From Oenanthe sinensis (lineage: Eukaryota; Streptophyta; Magnoliopsida; Apiales; Apiaceae): a stretch of 64,000 nt of DNA. Under the pieces are notes generated by a model that saw nothing but the letters and a program-made list of their open reading frames with translations, did not search any database and had not been told where the DNA came from. The stretch is from assembly GCA_028671895.1 (NCBI GenBank), contig CM053796.1, positions 25,170,860 through 25,234,859 on the forward strand. Direction: 5' to 3'. The position numbers and the translations under genes were made by a program. The stretch's first letter is position 1. The number at the start of each line of letters is the position of its first letter. Shown piece after piece: positions 19,850 through 31,311 of the stretch.

Positions 19850-22585
19850 AATCTGAACATTTTCATGTCTCAAGTCTTCTCTCTAATAAAATCAATATGT
19901 GAAATTCTGAATGAAGAATAGAGATTAAAAAAAATGAAGTTATTTCACTATCTTTTAGATGCATCTATGGTTTTACAAGTTGCAGTACCATATATATTTA
20001 TAATTTATAATTTATATTTACAAAATATATATATATATGTATTTATTAATTTTAAAATTTTATATAAATTATTTACTTATTTATTTATATTAATAATTAG
20101 TTCGGTTCGATTCAAATTTTTTCGATTCCGTTTTAACATATAACCGAAATCAAAAAACGGAACCGATCAAATGATTCGATTATTTTATTTTTTTTATTTC
20201 GATTTTATACGGATCAGTTTTTAACTATTTTCACCGGTTTCGATTTAATTTGGATCTAAACAATATATTTGGTTCATAAATCATAAATGTTAATGTGAAT
20301 TATATGAATTTATTTATGCATTCATATGTGATTGGGCTTTAACTAATATTTTGGGCCGGCCCAATTACTGTATAAACTTTTATAGTAACAAACTCACACC
20401 CTCGTAATCAGTTTGTCGAGAGAGGCCCTACTTTTCATCTTTAAAAGTTAATACAGTTTTGTTTTCTTAATTTTTGTGTAGCTTACTTGCCTTCGTTATT
20501 GAATTAAATTCATTTTTCTTCAAAAAAAAAAATGTGTTACGATGTGGTCTGAGTTCTTAAGATTTGGATATCCTCATGCGGTGCTTTATCGTAGGATATA
20601 TAAGATTCATCAGAAAATAATGGAAGGTACGATTCATCAGAAAATAATAGAAGAGACTGGACTAGAGTTTTCGAGTGCTCCGAATTTTTCCTAAATAAAA
20701 TAATCTTAAAAAAAAAAGAATATGTAAACATGAAAAATATTGTGTGAGAGAATTAGGAATAAAGGATTAAAATATCATAATTTATATGAATAGCCTAAAT
20801 AATGACAATTTATAAAATTGGCTCTTTAAGTCGCAGAAAAACGAATGATTAACTTGCGTTATATGTTATCATAATAAACCTATGAACTTATGCATTATCA
20901 TAGTAAACACATGTTTAAAATACATTTTCGTGATTTTAATTATTTTTTCTTCTATTTTTCTTATTTAGTTTTTAAAAAACGTACTTTAATAATACATTTT
21001 TGTAGGAACATATTTTAAAAATGCATTTTTCTATGATAAAATGGTTATTATTTTATATTATGATATTTTGAACCATTTTTCCCCAAATTATGATATAAAA
21101 GGTCATCACCCAGAAATTAATCCCAATCTTCTCAGGAGTGGTGAGAGAGTCTTAGTAACATTTTTTTTAATATTTTCCCTCCCCTTCTTTCTCCCAAAAA
21201 ACTTGGAATCACGAATATAAAACAAAATTTTAAAAATTTATTTTTTCTTCTTTTTCTTTCATCCTTTATAAAATTAGGAGTACAATGTCAATGCGTATGT
21301 ATATATACTTTTTGTTATTAAGTGCTCCAGTAAATTTTTTCTTTAGGTGGTCTAGCAATTTTTATAATTAAGTTCGTATAATATTATAGTGGAACCATTA
21401 GTACTAAGACTTTTGATTGAATTTTAAAAAAAACTAATTATAATTAGTGTTTGAAATTCAACCAGGGAAGGTGATCTCTCGAGACGATCTAAGAAGTTTT
21501 GAAGAGTATCAAGTGTTGATAATTCGTAATATTAGAATCTGGTTTATTTTCAAACTTTAGTAGAGGAAAATTGTTTTTTGGAAAAAGAAGTTGGTGGGTG
21601 TTTGAATAAATTTTAATATATTTTATTTTATTTTGTAACTTATATATTAATTTTGTAATTCCTCTTATAATGAGATAATTTTAATTTGATCATATTGGGT
21701 TGATTATAATATTTATTAGATATATAAGTTATTAATATTTTCTCCTACTTGGAGCGTTTCCTACTTGGAGCCTTTTGGTTCTTACTTGACACACGAAAAA
21801 TCCTTACAACCTTTTCATCATTTTCTTGCATACTCTCTTAGAATTTTAGGTTCGGTTCAGTGAGATAACTTTGGTATTTGTTGAGTTCAGTTCGTAGAAA
21901 GCGGGCTTAAAAGTATTTCAAATTACCTTTGTTCGCTGTATATTGGGAGATGCAGACCAACACCCCTTCAAATACCATACAGAAGGGGTTTATTTATTTT
22001 AAAGATAACATGATTTTCACGTATTTCAAACTATTTTTCATTATTTTATTCTTAATTTTTTGATTTCAAATACAATACTAATTTGTACTTCCAGAAGTGA
22101 GGGACGAGGGGTTAAAACATCATTCAAGCAAAGTGCAGTTGACAAGGCCTTAATGCCATATGGAAGCCTTGGGCCAAATGCATCAACCCATGAGTAATAC
22201 AAAAAAATTGTGGCCTTATTTGAAGGATGAAGTGTATTAAGTAAACATGCTTGTTTGATGCAATTTATGCATATTCATTATTTTCACTATTTCACCATTT
22301 TCTTGACTTCATTGCTTTTCACCATGAGGAAAGAAATTTGTCATTTCTATCACTTTCATCATCTTACTGCATTTCAAGTTTATATGTCTTTAAGATTCCA
22401 TACAGCTTCTCAAGAGTGTAATCTTTAAACTCATGAGAATGTCTCAAAAAAAAAACTTCTATAGGTTTTCCTTCTTTTGGTAGAGACTTTAAGAATTCAA
22501 ATTTGTATTCTCGGTTAATTAAACATTTCATATAAATTTAGATTATTCAAAAGTTTTTGAAACCTACTGTTATTAGATATTAATT

Positions 22586-22587
<2 letters not shown>
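19850..22587. other. Long AT-rich region without genes
   Basis: I see no coding sequence. Features are limited to AT runs, a two-unit 27-bp repeat (TTCATCAGAAAATAAT type) near 20607..20655, a short duplication of TCCTACTTGGAGC near 21742..21770, and TTCGGTT-type MITE words at 20100..20260. Confidence 0.45.

Positions 22588-22638
<51 letters not shown>
22588..22638. repeat. (AT)n microsatellite
   Basis: AT dinucleotide run of about 50 bp. Confidence 0.9.
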
Positions 22639-22642
<4 letters not shown>

Positions 22643-23128
22643 GTGTCATTTTATTTATAATAAAATTAAACTAGTGCATTAGAAAATATTTTTTGGGTTG
22701 CTTGTCCATGTTCATTTGTAAGTGATGTTTAATTACAACAAGCTTTTAGGTGGCTAGAATTTTGGTCTTTATTTATTTTCCAGCCTTTAACTTTTCACGC
22801 TCGTCTCTTTCCTATAAAAGTTGAGTTTATAATTATCAAAGTCTCCCATATACAATAATCATACACACTAGTTTTAATCACATCATAGAGTAACTTTTAT
22901 TTTCTTTGTTTCCACCTTATATTTTTTATATTCAATTCCTTTGCATGCATATACATTCTTTTGAAGCTTTCATCGACTACGTCATAAATGGCCTGGTGCA
23001 ACCTCAAAACTACGTTGTTATTGAACCATTTTGATGTTTCCATAGCCTCAAAAAAGGCAAAGGTGTATATTTGTTGTATTGGACTCTAAGTCATTACCTT
23101 TGTCGTGATTAAACATTTTATCTTTGAC
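22639..23128. other. Border region next to the pararetroviral remnant
   Basis: On the minus strand an open stretch can be read near 22960..23070 but is not recognisable as the RNase H expected downstream of the viral reverse transcriptase. The viral insertion probably ends about here. Confidence 0.35.
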
Positions 23129-24354
23129 TTAATTTTCTAGAACCGCTTGAGAATGTTTCTCTGACCATGGTTCTGGATTCTTTCTTAACCTAAAATACAG
23201 TATTGATGTATCTTTAGCTAAGTTTTTATAATAGTCTGTAATATAATTCAGACTACCTAGAAACCTTTGTAATTGTTTTATATCGGTAATAATATTAGGG
23301 AATTTAGAAAAAAATTCAATACTTCTATCTATAGGAATAATTTTTACTTGATTTATTATATATCCCAAAAATCTAACTTGGGTCTGAAATAACTTCATTT
23401 TAGGGGCAGATATTACTAACCCATTATGCTTTATTAAATTCTTAAATATTTTTAAGTGTTTCATGTGTTGCTCAATTGTTTTAGAAAATACTAAAACATT
23501 ATCAATATAATCAATTATAAATTTTGTATAGGGGTTGAATATATCATTCATAATATTCTGAAATTCAGACAGGGGCATTTTTTAATCCAAATGGTAGGAC
23601 ATTCCATTCAAAATGTCCAAAAATGAATTGTAAAGGCAGTCTTATATTTATCAGATTCTTTTGCCAATATCCTCATTTCATATCAAACTTAGAGAAGATT
23701 AAAGCATCGATTAATCTATCTAATAAATCTTTTTTATTTGGAATATGATATCTAATCCATTTTAACACTCTATTAAGTGGTTTATAGTTGATGACTAATC
23801 TAGGAACTCCTTGTTCTTTCTCAGCAGTATTATTAACATAAAATGATGTACAACTCCAAGGAGACTTAGAGTTTCTAATAAGTCTTTTTTCTAGAAGAGA
23901 ATCAATTTCTTTCTTACATAATTCCAGATATTCTCTATTCATCTGGGCTGGTCTTGCCTTAGTGGGTATTTGATTTTCATTAAAATCATCTACATAGAGT
24001 AGAGAGATGACATGTTTCTTCATATCCCAAAAGGCATTGGGTAAATCGTTGCATATTTCTACATGAAATTGTTGTTGGGTAATCCTTATGAGTTTGAACC
24101 TCACTCCTTTTGAGTTGTTCATTGATATTATGGATTTCTATTTCTTTCTTGAGGAAGCATAATTGTTTTTCTTTATTAAGAAGAATATCTCTCACATCAT
24201 TAAGAAGTCGATTCTGAGGATCAGTTATGAATTTAAACATAATTTCTTTTCCATCTATTATGGTAGAAATTCTCTTTTAATCAATATTCTTAACAGGCAT
24301 AATATTATTAAGGAAAGTGATTCCTAGAATAATCCTATGAGTTAGGTTTTTAAC
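23129..24354 (-). pseudogene. Pararetroviral protease end and reverse transcriptase, degenerate
   Basis: The segment nearest the Copia insertion (24354 downward) holds the end of the aspartic protease (ILGITFL), followed by a stop near 24280. Frames 23986..24240, 23673..24122 and 23129..23578 then give a caulimovirid reverse transcriptase: the SKSPWSC, PRLVINYKPLN, IFSKFDMK and LPFG-type motifs stand in order. The polymerase box reads YIDN rather than the usual YIDD, so a catalytic aspartate is missing. At least one stop (23673) and several frame changes break it. The RNase H that should follow is not recognisable below 23129. Confidence 0.82.
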
Positions 24355-24359
24355 CAAAA

Positions 24360-25479
24360 TGTTAGGAATCTACATGTGATTTGATGATAACATTAATCTT
24401 AGAATCATAGAAATTTTATTTGTTGTAACTGATCAATTGATATGAAAGTTATAAATATCAATTGACCAGGAAACCATTTATCAGTTGAAGTGTTTATATG
24501 AATCAACTGATAATTTGGATTGTAGCATAGGTGTACTTAGTCTATTTCAATCGATAAGGTGTAAATCAATTGATATTTTGTTCATCAATTGATGTTAGAG
24601 TCGATTGATATGGATCATCAATTGATGTGTAAATTAAACTGTTAAATTGTAATTATGTGAAGACAGGAAATTGCACAAGTGAAGGATGATCAATTGATAT
24701 TGAAGCATCGATGGATGAAGGATCAATCGAAGAAGCCAAGTCAAGCATTGAAGACCATCAACTGATGTGAAGACCCATCGACTGATATATCGATTGATAA
24801 CATCTATCAATCGATAAGACATCTTTTATCAGTCGATGGATATAAAGATCAATCGAAGTAGTACATCAGTTGATGGATTAAAGAATGGATCAATTGATAT
24901 GCTTAACAGCAAATTATCAATTGAGTGTGACAACACAGAAAGAATATCTGTTGAAGATCCAGAGAACAAAAAGCACACCTATGGAAGACAGTCTAGAGTG
25001 ACTGTGAAGATTCAATCAGAAGCTGTCTTTCAAACCTTTTTGTAAAATAGAAAAAGGTAAAAGGAAGGCAGGTAGAAACAATCCTAGTATAGGAATTGTA
25101 AAAGAACACTTGTGGTATATAAAAACAAGTGTAGTAGCATTATTAGAAAACATACAAGTTAGACATATTTCTTAATCAACTGTTCAAGCTTGAGAGTACT
25201 TGTGTAAGAACAGTTGATTTGTTTTCTAATCTTGTAAAAACGAAGCTAGGTTTCTTCTAACCTAGGAGCATTGAGCAAAAATATATATTGATGGAAAAAC
25301 CAATCCATCAATAATTTTAAATCTCTTTGTTCAAGTTTTATTTTTCAGCATTAATTTGTTCGAACTTATTCTCTTATTCTATCAATCATCAAGAACAAAT
25401 ATTAGAACACACAAAAAGTTTTAATATTTGTATTCAACCCCCCCTTCTACAAATATTGACATTGTTCTAAGGAATAACA
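24360..25479 (+). repeat. 5' LTR of the 24-37 kb Copia element
   Basis: Starts TGTTAGGAATC and ends GGAATAACA; 1120 bp, the same length as the 3' LTR. U3 (about 24425..24915) holds around 21 variants of ATCAATTGAT (for example ATCGATTGAT, TCAACTGAT, ATCGATGGAT). A TATA box follows at 25116..25124. Near the end is the CAACCCCCCCTTCTAC stretch shared by SIRE LTRs. Confidence 0.95.
25116..25124 (+). promoter_or_regulatory. LTR TATA box
   Basis: TATATAAAA within GTGGTATATAAAAACAAG, downstream of the motif-rich U3. The 3' LTR copy is at 36989..36997. Confidence 0.75.
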
Positions 25480-25480
25480 A

Positions 25481-25493
25481 TTGGTATCAGAGC
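25481..25493 (+). other. Primer binding site (tRNA-Met type)
   Basis: TTGGTATCAGAGC, one base after the LTR end. Confidence 0.92.
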
Positions 25494-25537
25494 AGGCTTT
25501 CAACATACAGAAAGTTTAAAGATCAAGAACAGTCAAT

Positions 25538-27991
25538 ATGGGTCAAAAAGATTCAGGTGTGAAAATTCCAGTTTTAGAGAAAGATGAATATTTTCCATGG
25601 AAGGTCAAAATGCATCTGCATCTTCTTTCTCTCGACCCTTCTTATGTTAACTGCATAGAAAAAGGTCCTCATGTTCCCATGAAGCTAGTCAGAGGTGTAA
25701 ACCCTGATGGAACTCCTGCACTTGACAAACATGTTCCAAAACTTATTTCTGAGTTCACAGAAGAGGATGAAAAAGAAGTACTCAAAGACAAGAAGGCCAT
25801 GAACATTCTGTTTAATGGTCTAGATAAAGATATGTTTGACAATGTAATAAACTGTACTTCATCAAAAGAAGTATGGGACACACTTCAAACTCTGTGTGAA
25901 GGAACTGAACAAGTAAGGAAAAATAAGATGCAACTCTTGATTCAAAAATATGAATCATTCCATTTCAAGAGTGGAGAATCTATTAATGACACCTATAGCA
26001 GATTTCAGAAGTTGTTAAATGGACTGAAGCTATATGGTAGGGTTTATGCAACTGAGGATACAAATCTAAAATTTCTTAGATCTCTTCCAAAAGAATGGAA
26101 ACCAATGACTGTTTCCATTAGACAATCTCAGGATTTCAAGGATTTTACACTGGAGAAACTTTATGGTATTCTCAAGACATATGAGTTGGAAATCTAACAA
26201 GATGAAGAGATTGACAAGAATCAAAGAAAAGAGAAAACTGTGGCTTTGGTAGTCAAGGGAAATGAAGAGAAGAAGGAAAATGGCTATGAAGAAGAGTCAG
26301 TCATGATGGCTGGTGATGCTGTTGAAGAATCATTCAAGAGAAAAGGAAAGAGCAAGTGTGAAGAAGATGAAACATGCTCTCAGGATGATTTGGATGAGAT
26401 TGATGAGCACCTTGCATTTCTGACAAGGAAATTTTCAAAGCTAAAATTCAAGAGGAATCCATATGCTCAAAGGCCTGGATCCCAGTTTAGAAACAACAAT
26501 CAAAATAAAAATCTGGTTGACAGATCTAAATTCAAATGCTTTAACTGTGGATTGGCTGGTCATTTCTAAAGTGAGTGCAGGAAGCCAAAACAAGAAAAGG
26601 CAAAGTCATATGAGGGTATTGATTATAAAAAGAAATACTTTGACCTTTTAAAACAAAAAGAAAAGGCTTTTGTAACTGAGGAGAAGGACTGGGCTGCTGA
26701 GGATAGTGATTCTGAAGAATATGTCAATCTTGCATTAATGGCCAATCATGAAGATGAAGAAGCTAGTTCAGCATCTAATCAGGTACTAGCTACCAACTTT
26801 TCCGAGCTTACATCTGAGGAATGCAATAGTACTATTAATGAAATGTCTAATGAACTGTACAATTTGCATGTCACTCTAAAATCTCTAAACAAAGAAAATC
26901 TCAAGTTAAAGAACACCATTGATGCCTTAACTGAGAGAAATATTTTTCTTGAAAATGAACTTGTTTGTTTAGAAAGATTTAAGCAGGAAAGAAAGGATGC
27001 TAGGAATGAACTAGTAAACAGTTTGAAAAGAGAAGAATTGTTGAAAGAACAATTAGCTGAAGAAATTGAAACCATTAGCAAATGGAATAGGTCTGCTAAA
27101 ACTGCCAAACAAATTATTGATGTTCAGGGTGTAGATACTCTAGGAGATCTCCCCAAATCAATAGGCAAGTCATTGGCTGATACTTCAATGGATAAAGATC
27201 AATCGACTGCTAATCCTTTATCAACTGATAAGGATTATCAATCGATTGATGCTGAATCAATCGATAAGCATCCATCGACAAGTAAATCATCAATGGCTAA
27301 TAAAAAGAACAAATTTAGCACTCCTATTAAGTTTGTTAAGGAAACCAAGAATCAAGTTGAGACTGAGACTGAGAAGATCAACATAGGTAGCTTATCCAAG
27401 AAACAATTAAAAGAAAAATTAGAAAAGATAGCACCTGTGGAAATTACTCTATCTAAGTCTGAGAAAAAGAAAAAGAATAGGAATGGTAAAGTAGGCATAA
27501 ATAAGCACAATAATTACACTCCTGATATGTATGCACCTAGAAAGGTATGTGCTAAATGTGGTAGTGTAAATCATTTGTCCATGCAATGCAAAAGTGAAAA
27601 GAATTCTATATCTGCAAATGATTTAAATATACATGCCATGACTGCAAATGCCATGTTTACCAATCCTATGCTCGTGAATGCCATGTCTTCTAATTTGGTT
27701 GCACCTAATGTTCATATGCCTTATGCACAAGTTCCATACATGTATAATCCCTTCTTTGCATATCCTAATATGAACATGCCTGGTATGCCATGGAACATGC
27801 CTAATGTAAATGATGAAATCCATGGAAATTCTGCCATGAGTTCTAAGGTGTCAAAGCCCCAAAAGTCAACTCCCAAAGATAAAGTGGATTTAAACCCACC
27901 AAAACAAAAGGAACCTAAGTTGACAACAGGGGCTCAAGCTGCAACTAATAAAAGAGGACCCAATGCAACTTGGGTACCAAAAGCAACTTGA
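25538..27991 (+). pseudogene. Copia gag with two in-frame stops
   Basis: One continuous frame of about 817 codons from MGQKDSGVKIPVLEKDEYFP to WVPKAT, interrupted only by TAA at 26195..26197 and TAA at 26567..26569. The first 220 residues are the gag/UBN2-like capsid domain. The second stop lies inside the zinc knuckle: CFNCGLAGHF, stop, SEC, so a CX2CX4HX4C site is cut. A coiled-coil region (about 26810..27110) and a second Cys/His cluster (CAKCGSVNHLSMQC, about 27550) follow. A spacer at 27187..27295 encodes Ser-Ile-Asp/Ser-Thr-Asp repeats made from the element's ATCAATTGAT-type motif. It is the particle structural protein. Translation of the later parts would need readthrough. Confidence 0.88.
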
Positions 27992-29600
27992 TTGTTTTAT
28001 GTGTGTGCAGGGAAACAGGAAGAAAAATCTCTGGTATTTGGATAGTGGATGTTCAAGGCACATGACTGGAGATTTGTCCCTGCTCACAAAGTTTGTGGAA
28101 AAGGCTGGCCCAGGAGTTACTTTTGGAGATAACAACAAAGGTTTTACTCTGGGATATGGCTCAATTGCAAAAGAAAATGTTATCATTGAAGCTGTAGCAC
28201 TAGTTGATGGATTGAAGCATAATTTGCTCAGTATTAGTCAACTGTGTGATAATGGTAATGGTGTGTGGTTTACAACTGAATCATGCATCATAGCCAACAA
28301 AGAATCTGGTGAAATTCTCTTAACTGGAGAAAGAAAAGGAAATGTCTATGTGGCTGATTTTCTCTCTGTAAAAGCAAATTCAATGACATGTCTACTTAGC
28401 AAAGTCAATACAGATGAAAGTTGGATTTGGCACAAGAAACTAGCCCACTTGAATTTCAAAGCCATGAATTTATTGGTTAGAAAGAATCTGGTTAGAGGCA
28501 TTCCACAGATGGAATTCACCAAGGATGGACTATGTGATGCATGTCAAAAGGGAAATCAAAGAAAAGCATCATTCAAGTCAAAGTCTGAATCATCAATTGA
28601 TAAGCCTCTGGAATTATTGCACATGGACTTATTTGGTCTAGTCAACATCATGTCAATTGCCAAAAAGAAATATGCCTTAGTAATTGTGGATGACTTCACA
28701 AGATTTTCATGGGTATATTTCTTACATTCTAAGGATGAAGCAAGCAAATTAATTATCAATCATGTGAAGAATGTTGACAATGGCACTGAATGGAAGGTCA
28801 AAAAATTTAGAAGTGACAATGGTACTGAATTCAAGAATTCAACCATGAGAGAATTCTGTGAAGAAAAAGGTATCACTCATCATTTCTCTGCTCCAAGAAC
28901 TCCACAGCAAAATGGAGTAGTTGAAAGGAAAAATAGGACCTTGATTGAAGCTGCTAGAACTATGTTAGAAGAAGCAAAACTTCCTACATACTTCTGGGCA
29001 GAAGCAATTAATACTGCTTGTTACATTCAAAATATTTCCATGATCAATAAACTTCAAGGCAAAACTCCATATCAATTGATAAAGAAAGACAAGAAGCCAA
29101 CAGTTAACTTTCTTCATGTCTTTGGCTGCAAATGCTTTGTACTGAGAAATCAAGGTGAAAATCTAGGAAAATTTGAAGCCAAAGCTGATGAAGCTATATT
29201 TGTTGGATATGGAATAACAACCAAAGCATACAGAGTCTACAATCTTAGATTACACATTGTTATGGAATCTATGCATGTAGTTTTTGTTGACAAGAAAATT
29301 CAAGGGTTGTTTGATGAAGGATTTCATAATCTATTGCAGTTTGAAAATGAATCCACAAGTAATATTGAAGATAGTGATGATGATGTGGAAATCACAAGAG
29401 TTCAAGTACCTAGAATCCTCCCATCAATTGATGTCAATGCATCAACAGATAACTTATCAGTTGACAATCATCAATCAACTGATAATACATCAATTGATAA
29501 TCATTCGATGGATATCAACTCTGCTCAACAATCTTCAAGTAGAGTGTCCATCTCAGGGGGAGGGTTCTCAAATAGTCAATCACATCACAATTTACCATGA
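27963..29600 (+). CDS. Copia pol, protease and integrase part
   Basis: 545 codons, +1 relative to gag and overlapping its last 29 bases. Protease signature LDSGCSRHMTG (Asp at residue 27). Zinc site HKKLAHLN (about 157) with CDACQKG (about 190). Integrase core MDLFG (about 220), RSDNGTEF (about 284) and VVERKN (about 320) give the D, D35E triad. It is intact through the integrase. The spacer at 29429..29517 again carries the SID/STD repeats. The frame closes at TGA 29598..29600, right where a small tandem duplication (GAAGCATCATCTTCAAGGAC twice, 29605..29656) shifts the frame before the reverse transcriptase. The ATG is only the first in frame; a polyprotein joined to gag is expected in the family. 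Confidence 0.87.
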   Translation: MQLGYQKQLDCFMCVQGNRKKNLWYLDSGCSRHMTGDLSLLTKFVEKAGPGVTFGDNNKGFTLGYGSIAKENVIIEAVALVDGLKHNLLSISQLCDNGNGVWFTTESCIIANKESGEILLTGERKGNVYVADFLSVKANSMTCLLSKVNTDESWIWHKKLAHLNFKAMNLLVRKNLVRGIPQMEFTKDGLCDACQKGNQRKASFKSKSESSIDKPLELLHMDLFGLVNIMSIAKKKYALVIVDDFTRFSWVYFLHSKDEASKLIINHVKNVDNGTEWKVKKFRSDNGTEFKNSTMREFCEEKGITHHFSAPRTPQQNGVVERKNRTLIEAARTMLEEAKLPTYFWAEAINTACYIQNISMINKLQGKTPYQLIKKDKKPTVNFLHVFGCKCFVLRNQGENLGKFEAKADEAIFVGYGITTKAYRVYNLRLHIVMESMHVVFVDKKIQGLFDEGFHNLLQFENESTSNIEDSDDDVEITRVQVPRILPSIDVNASTDNLSVDNHQSTDNTSIDNHSMDINSAQQSSSRVSISGGGFSNSQSHHNLP

Positions 29601-29757
29601 AGCATGAAGCATCATCTTCAAGGACAATCATGAAGCATCATCTTCAAGGACAAATTTACCATCACAAAGGAAATGGACAAAAAGCCATCCCTTTGAATTA
29701 ATAATTGGAGATGCAAATGATGGTGTCAAAACTAGAAGTGCAACTCAAAATGAATGC

Positions 29758-31311
29758 TTGTATAGTAGCTTCCTGTCTCAAGAAGAACCAAAAAGGATTG
29801 AAGAAGCCTTGAATGATCCTGATTGGATAATTGCTATGCAAGAAGAGTTGAATCAATTTGAAAGAAACAAGGTATGGAAGCTGGTGCCCAAACCAAAGAA
29901 CAAGTCTATCATTGGTACAAAATGGGTGTTCAGAAACAAAATGGATGAATCTGGTACAGTGACAAGAAATAAAGCAAGATTAGTGGCAAAGGGCTATTCA
30001 CAAGAAGAAGGCATAGATTTTGATGAAACTTTTGCACCAGTTGCAAGATTGGAAGCAATCAGAATCTTTCTAGCATATGCTGCTCATGCTAATTTCAAGG
30101 TGTATCAGATGGATGTGAAAAGTGCTTTTCTCAATGGAGAACTAGAAGAAGAAGTATATGTAGAACAACCTCCTGGCTTTATTGATCCTGTTCATCCTGG
30201 ATTTGTATACTATCTTTTCAAGGCACTTTATGGATTGAAGCAAGCACCTAGAGCCTGGTATGACACATTGTCTAAATTCTTGATTGAAAATCACTTCACA
30301 AGAGGTACTGTTGATAAAACTCTCTTTCATAGAAATGAAAATGGCTCTATGATTCTTGTTCAAATCTATGTAGATGACATTATTTTTGGCTCAACTAATG
30401 AAAAACTTTGTAAAAAGTTTGCTAAGTTGATGCAGAGTAAATATGAAATGAGCATGATGGGAGAACTAACCTATTTTCTTGGTTTGCAAATCAAGCAAGT
30501 TAAAGATGGTATTTTCATAAATCAAACCAAATATATTTCTGATTTATTAAAGAGATTTGATTTAAGTGAATATTCTTCTGCTAAAACTCCCATGGCCACT
30601 GCAACTAGACTTGAATTAAACACTAAGGAAGCAAAAGTGGACATTTCAAGTTATAGAGGTATGGTAGGCTCATTACTTTATTTAACTGCAAGTAGGCCAG
30701 ACATAATGTTTGCTACATGTCTTTGTGCTAGGTTTCAAGCTGATCCTAGAGAATCTCATTTGATTGCAATAAAAAGAATATTCAGATATCTCAAAGGAAC
30801 TCCAAATCTTGGAATTTGGTATCCTAGAGATTCTGGATTTGATCTAATTGGTTATTCAGATGCAGATTATGCAGGTTGCAGAATTGACAGAAAAAGCACA
30901 ACAGGCTCCTGTCAATTTCTAGGAAATAAGCTTGTTTCATGGTTTAGCAAGAAGCAGAATTCAGTGTCTACATCTACTGCAGAGGCTGAATACATTGCAG
31001 CTGGAAGTTGCTGTGCACAAATATTATGGATGAGGAATCAACTACTTGACTATGGGTTCAACTTGAACAAGATTCCTATTTTCTGTGATAATACTAGTGT
31101 CATTGCTATAACAGAAAATCATGTACAACATTCTAGAACCAAGCACATTGACATAAGGTATCACTTCATTAGGGAACATGTAATGAATGGTACAGTTGAA
31201 TTACATTTTGTCCCTAGTGAAAGACAACTTGCAGACATTTTTACCAAACCATTAGATGAATCTACCTTCAATAGATTGGTCTGTGATTTAGGTATGCTTA
31301 ATTATATCTAA
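29758..31311 (+). CDS. Copia pol, reverse transcriptase and RNase H part
   Basis: 517 codons open from EEPKRIEEALNDPDWIIAMQ to DLGMLNYI. RVT_2 domain with AFLNGELEEEVYVEQPPGF and catalytic YVDDIIFGS (about residue 203). RNase H signatures YSDADYAG (about 366), STAEAEYIA (about 406) and RTKHIDIRYH (about 460). The whole domain is intact but is out of frame with the integrase part by a frameshift near 29600..29657; the actual fused start lies upstream (about 29660). It synthesises cDNA and removes the RNA template. Confidence 0.88.
   Translation: MYSSFLSQEEPKRIEEALNDPDWIIAMQEELNQFERNKVWKLVPKPKNKSIIGTKWVFRNKMDESGTVTRNKARLVAKGYSQEEGIDFDETFAPVARLEAIRIFLAYAAHANFKVYQMDVKSAFLNGELEEEVYVEQPPGFIDPVHPGFVYYLFKALYGLKQAPRAWYDTLSKFLIENHFTRGTVDKTLFHRNENGSMILVQIYVDDIIFGSTNEKLCKKFAKLMQSKYEMSMMGELTYFLGLQIKQVKDGIFINQTKYISDLLKRFDLSEYSSAKTPMATATRLELNTKEAKVDISSYRGMVGSLLYLTASRPDIMFATCLCARFQADPRESHLIAIKRIFRYLKGTPNLGIWYPRDSGFDLIGYSDADYAGCRIDRKSTTGSCQFLGNKLVSWFSKKQNSVSTSTAEAEYIAAGSCCAQILWMRNQLLDYGFNLNKIPIFCDNTSVIAITENHVQHSRTKHIDIRYHFIREHVMNGTVELHFVPSERQLADIFTKPLDESTFNRLVCDLGMLNYI

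Noticed and set aside
18957..20270. One hAT element spanning 18.96-20.27 kb
   Set aside because: Similar TTCGGTT/AACCGAA words occur at both sides, but I could not find matching ends or an 8-bp target duplication.
22960..23070. RNase H domain of the pararetrovirus
   Set aside because: The open stretch there has none of the expected acidic motifs; I could not support the call.
24634..25045. Small frames in the 5' LTR, repeated in the 3' LTR (36507..36918)
   Set aside because: They arise from the motif-rich LTR text and are duplicated only because the LTRs are duplicated.
25481..25493. tRNA gene fragments at the GGTATCAGAGC sites
   Set aside because: These are primer binding sites complementary to tRNA-Met; no cloverleaf surrounds them.
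26779..27108. Antisense frames inside gag, pol and ORF3 of the Copia elements
   Set aside because: Shadow frames of the conserved coding strand; no independent domains.
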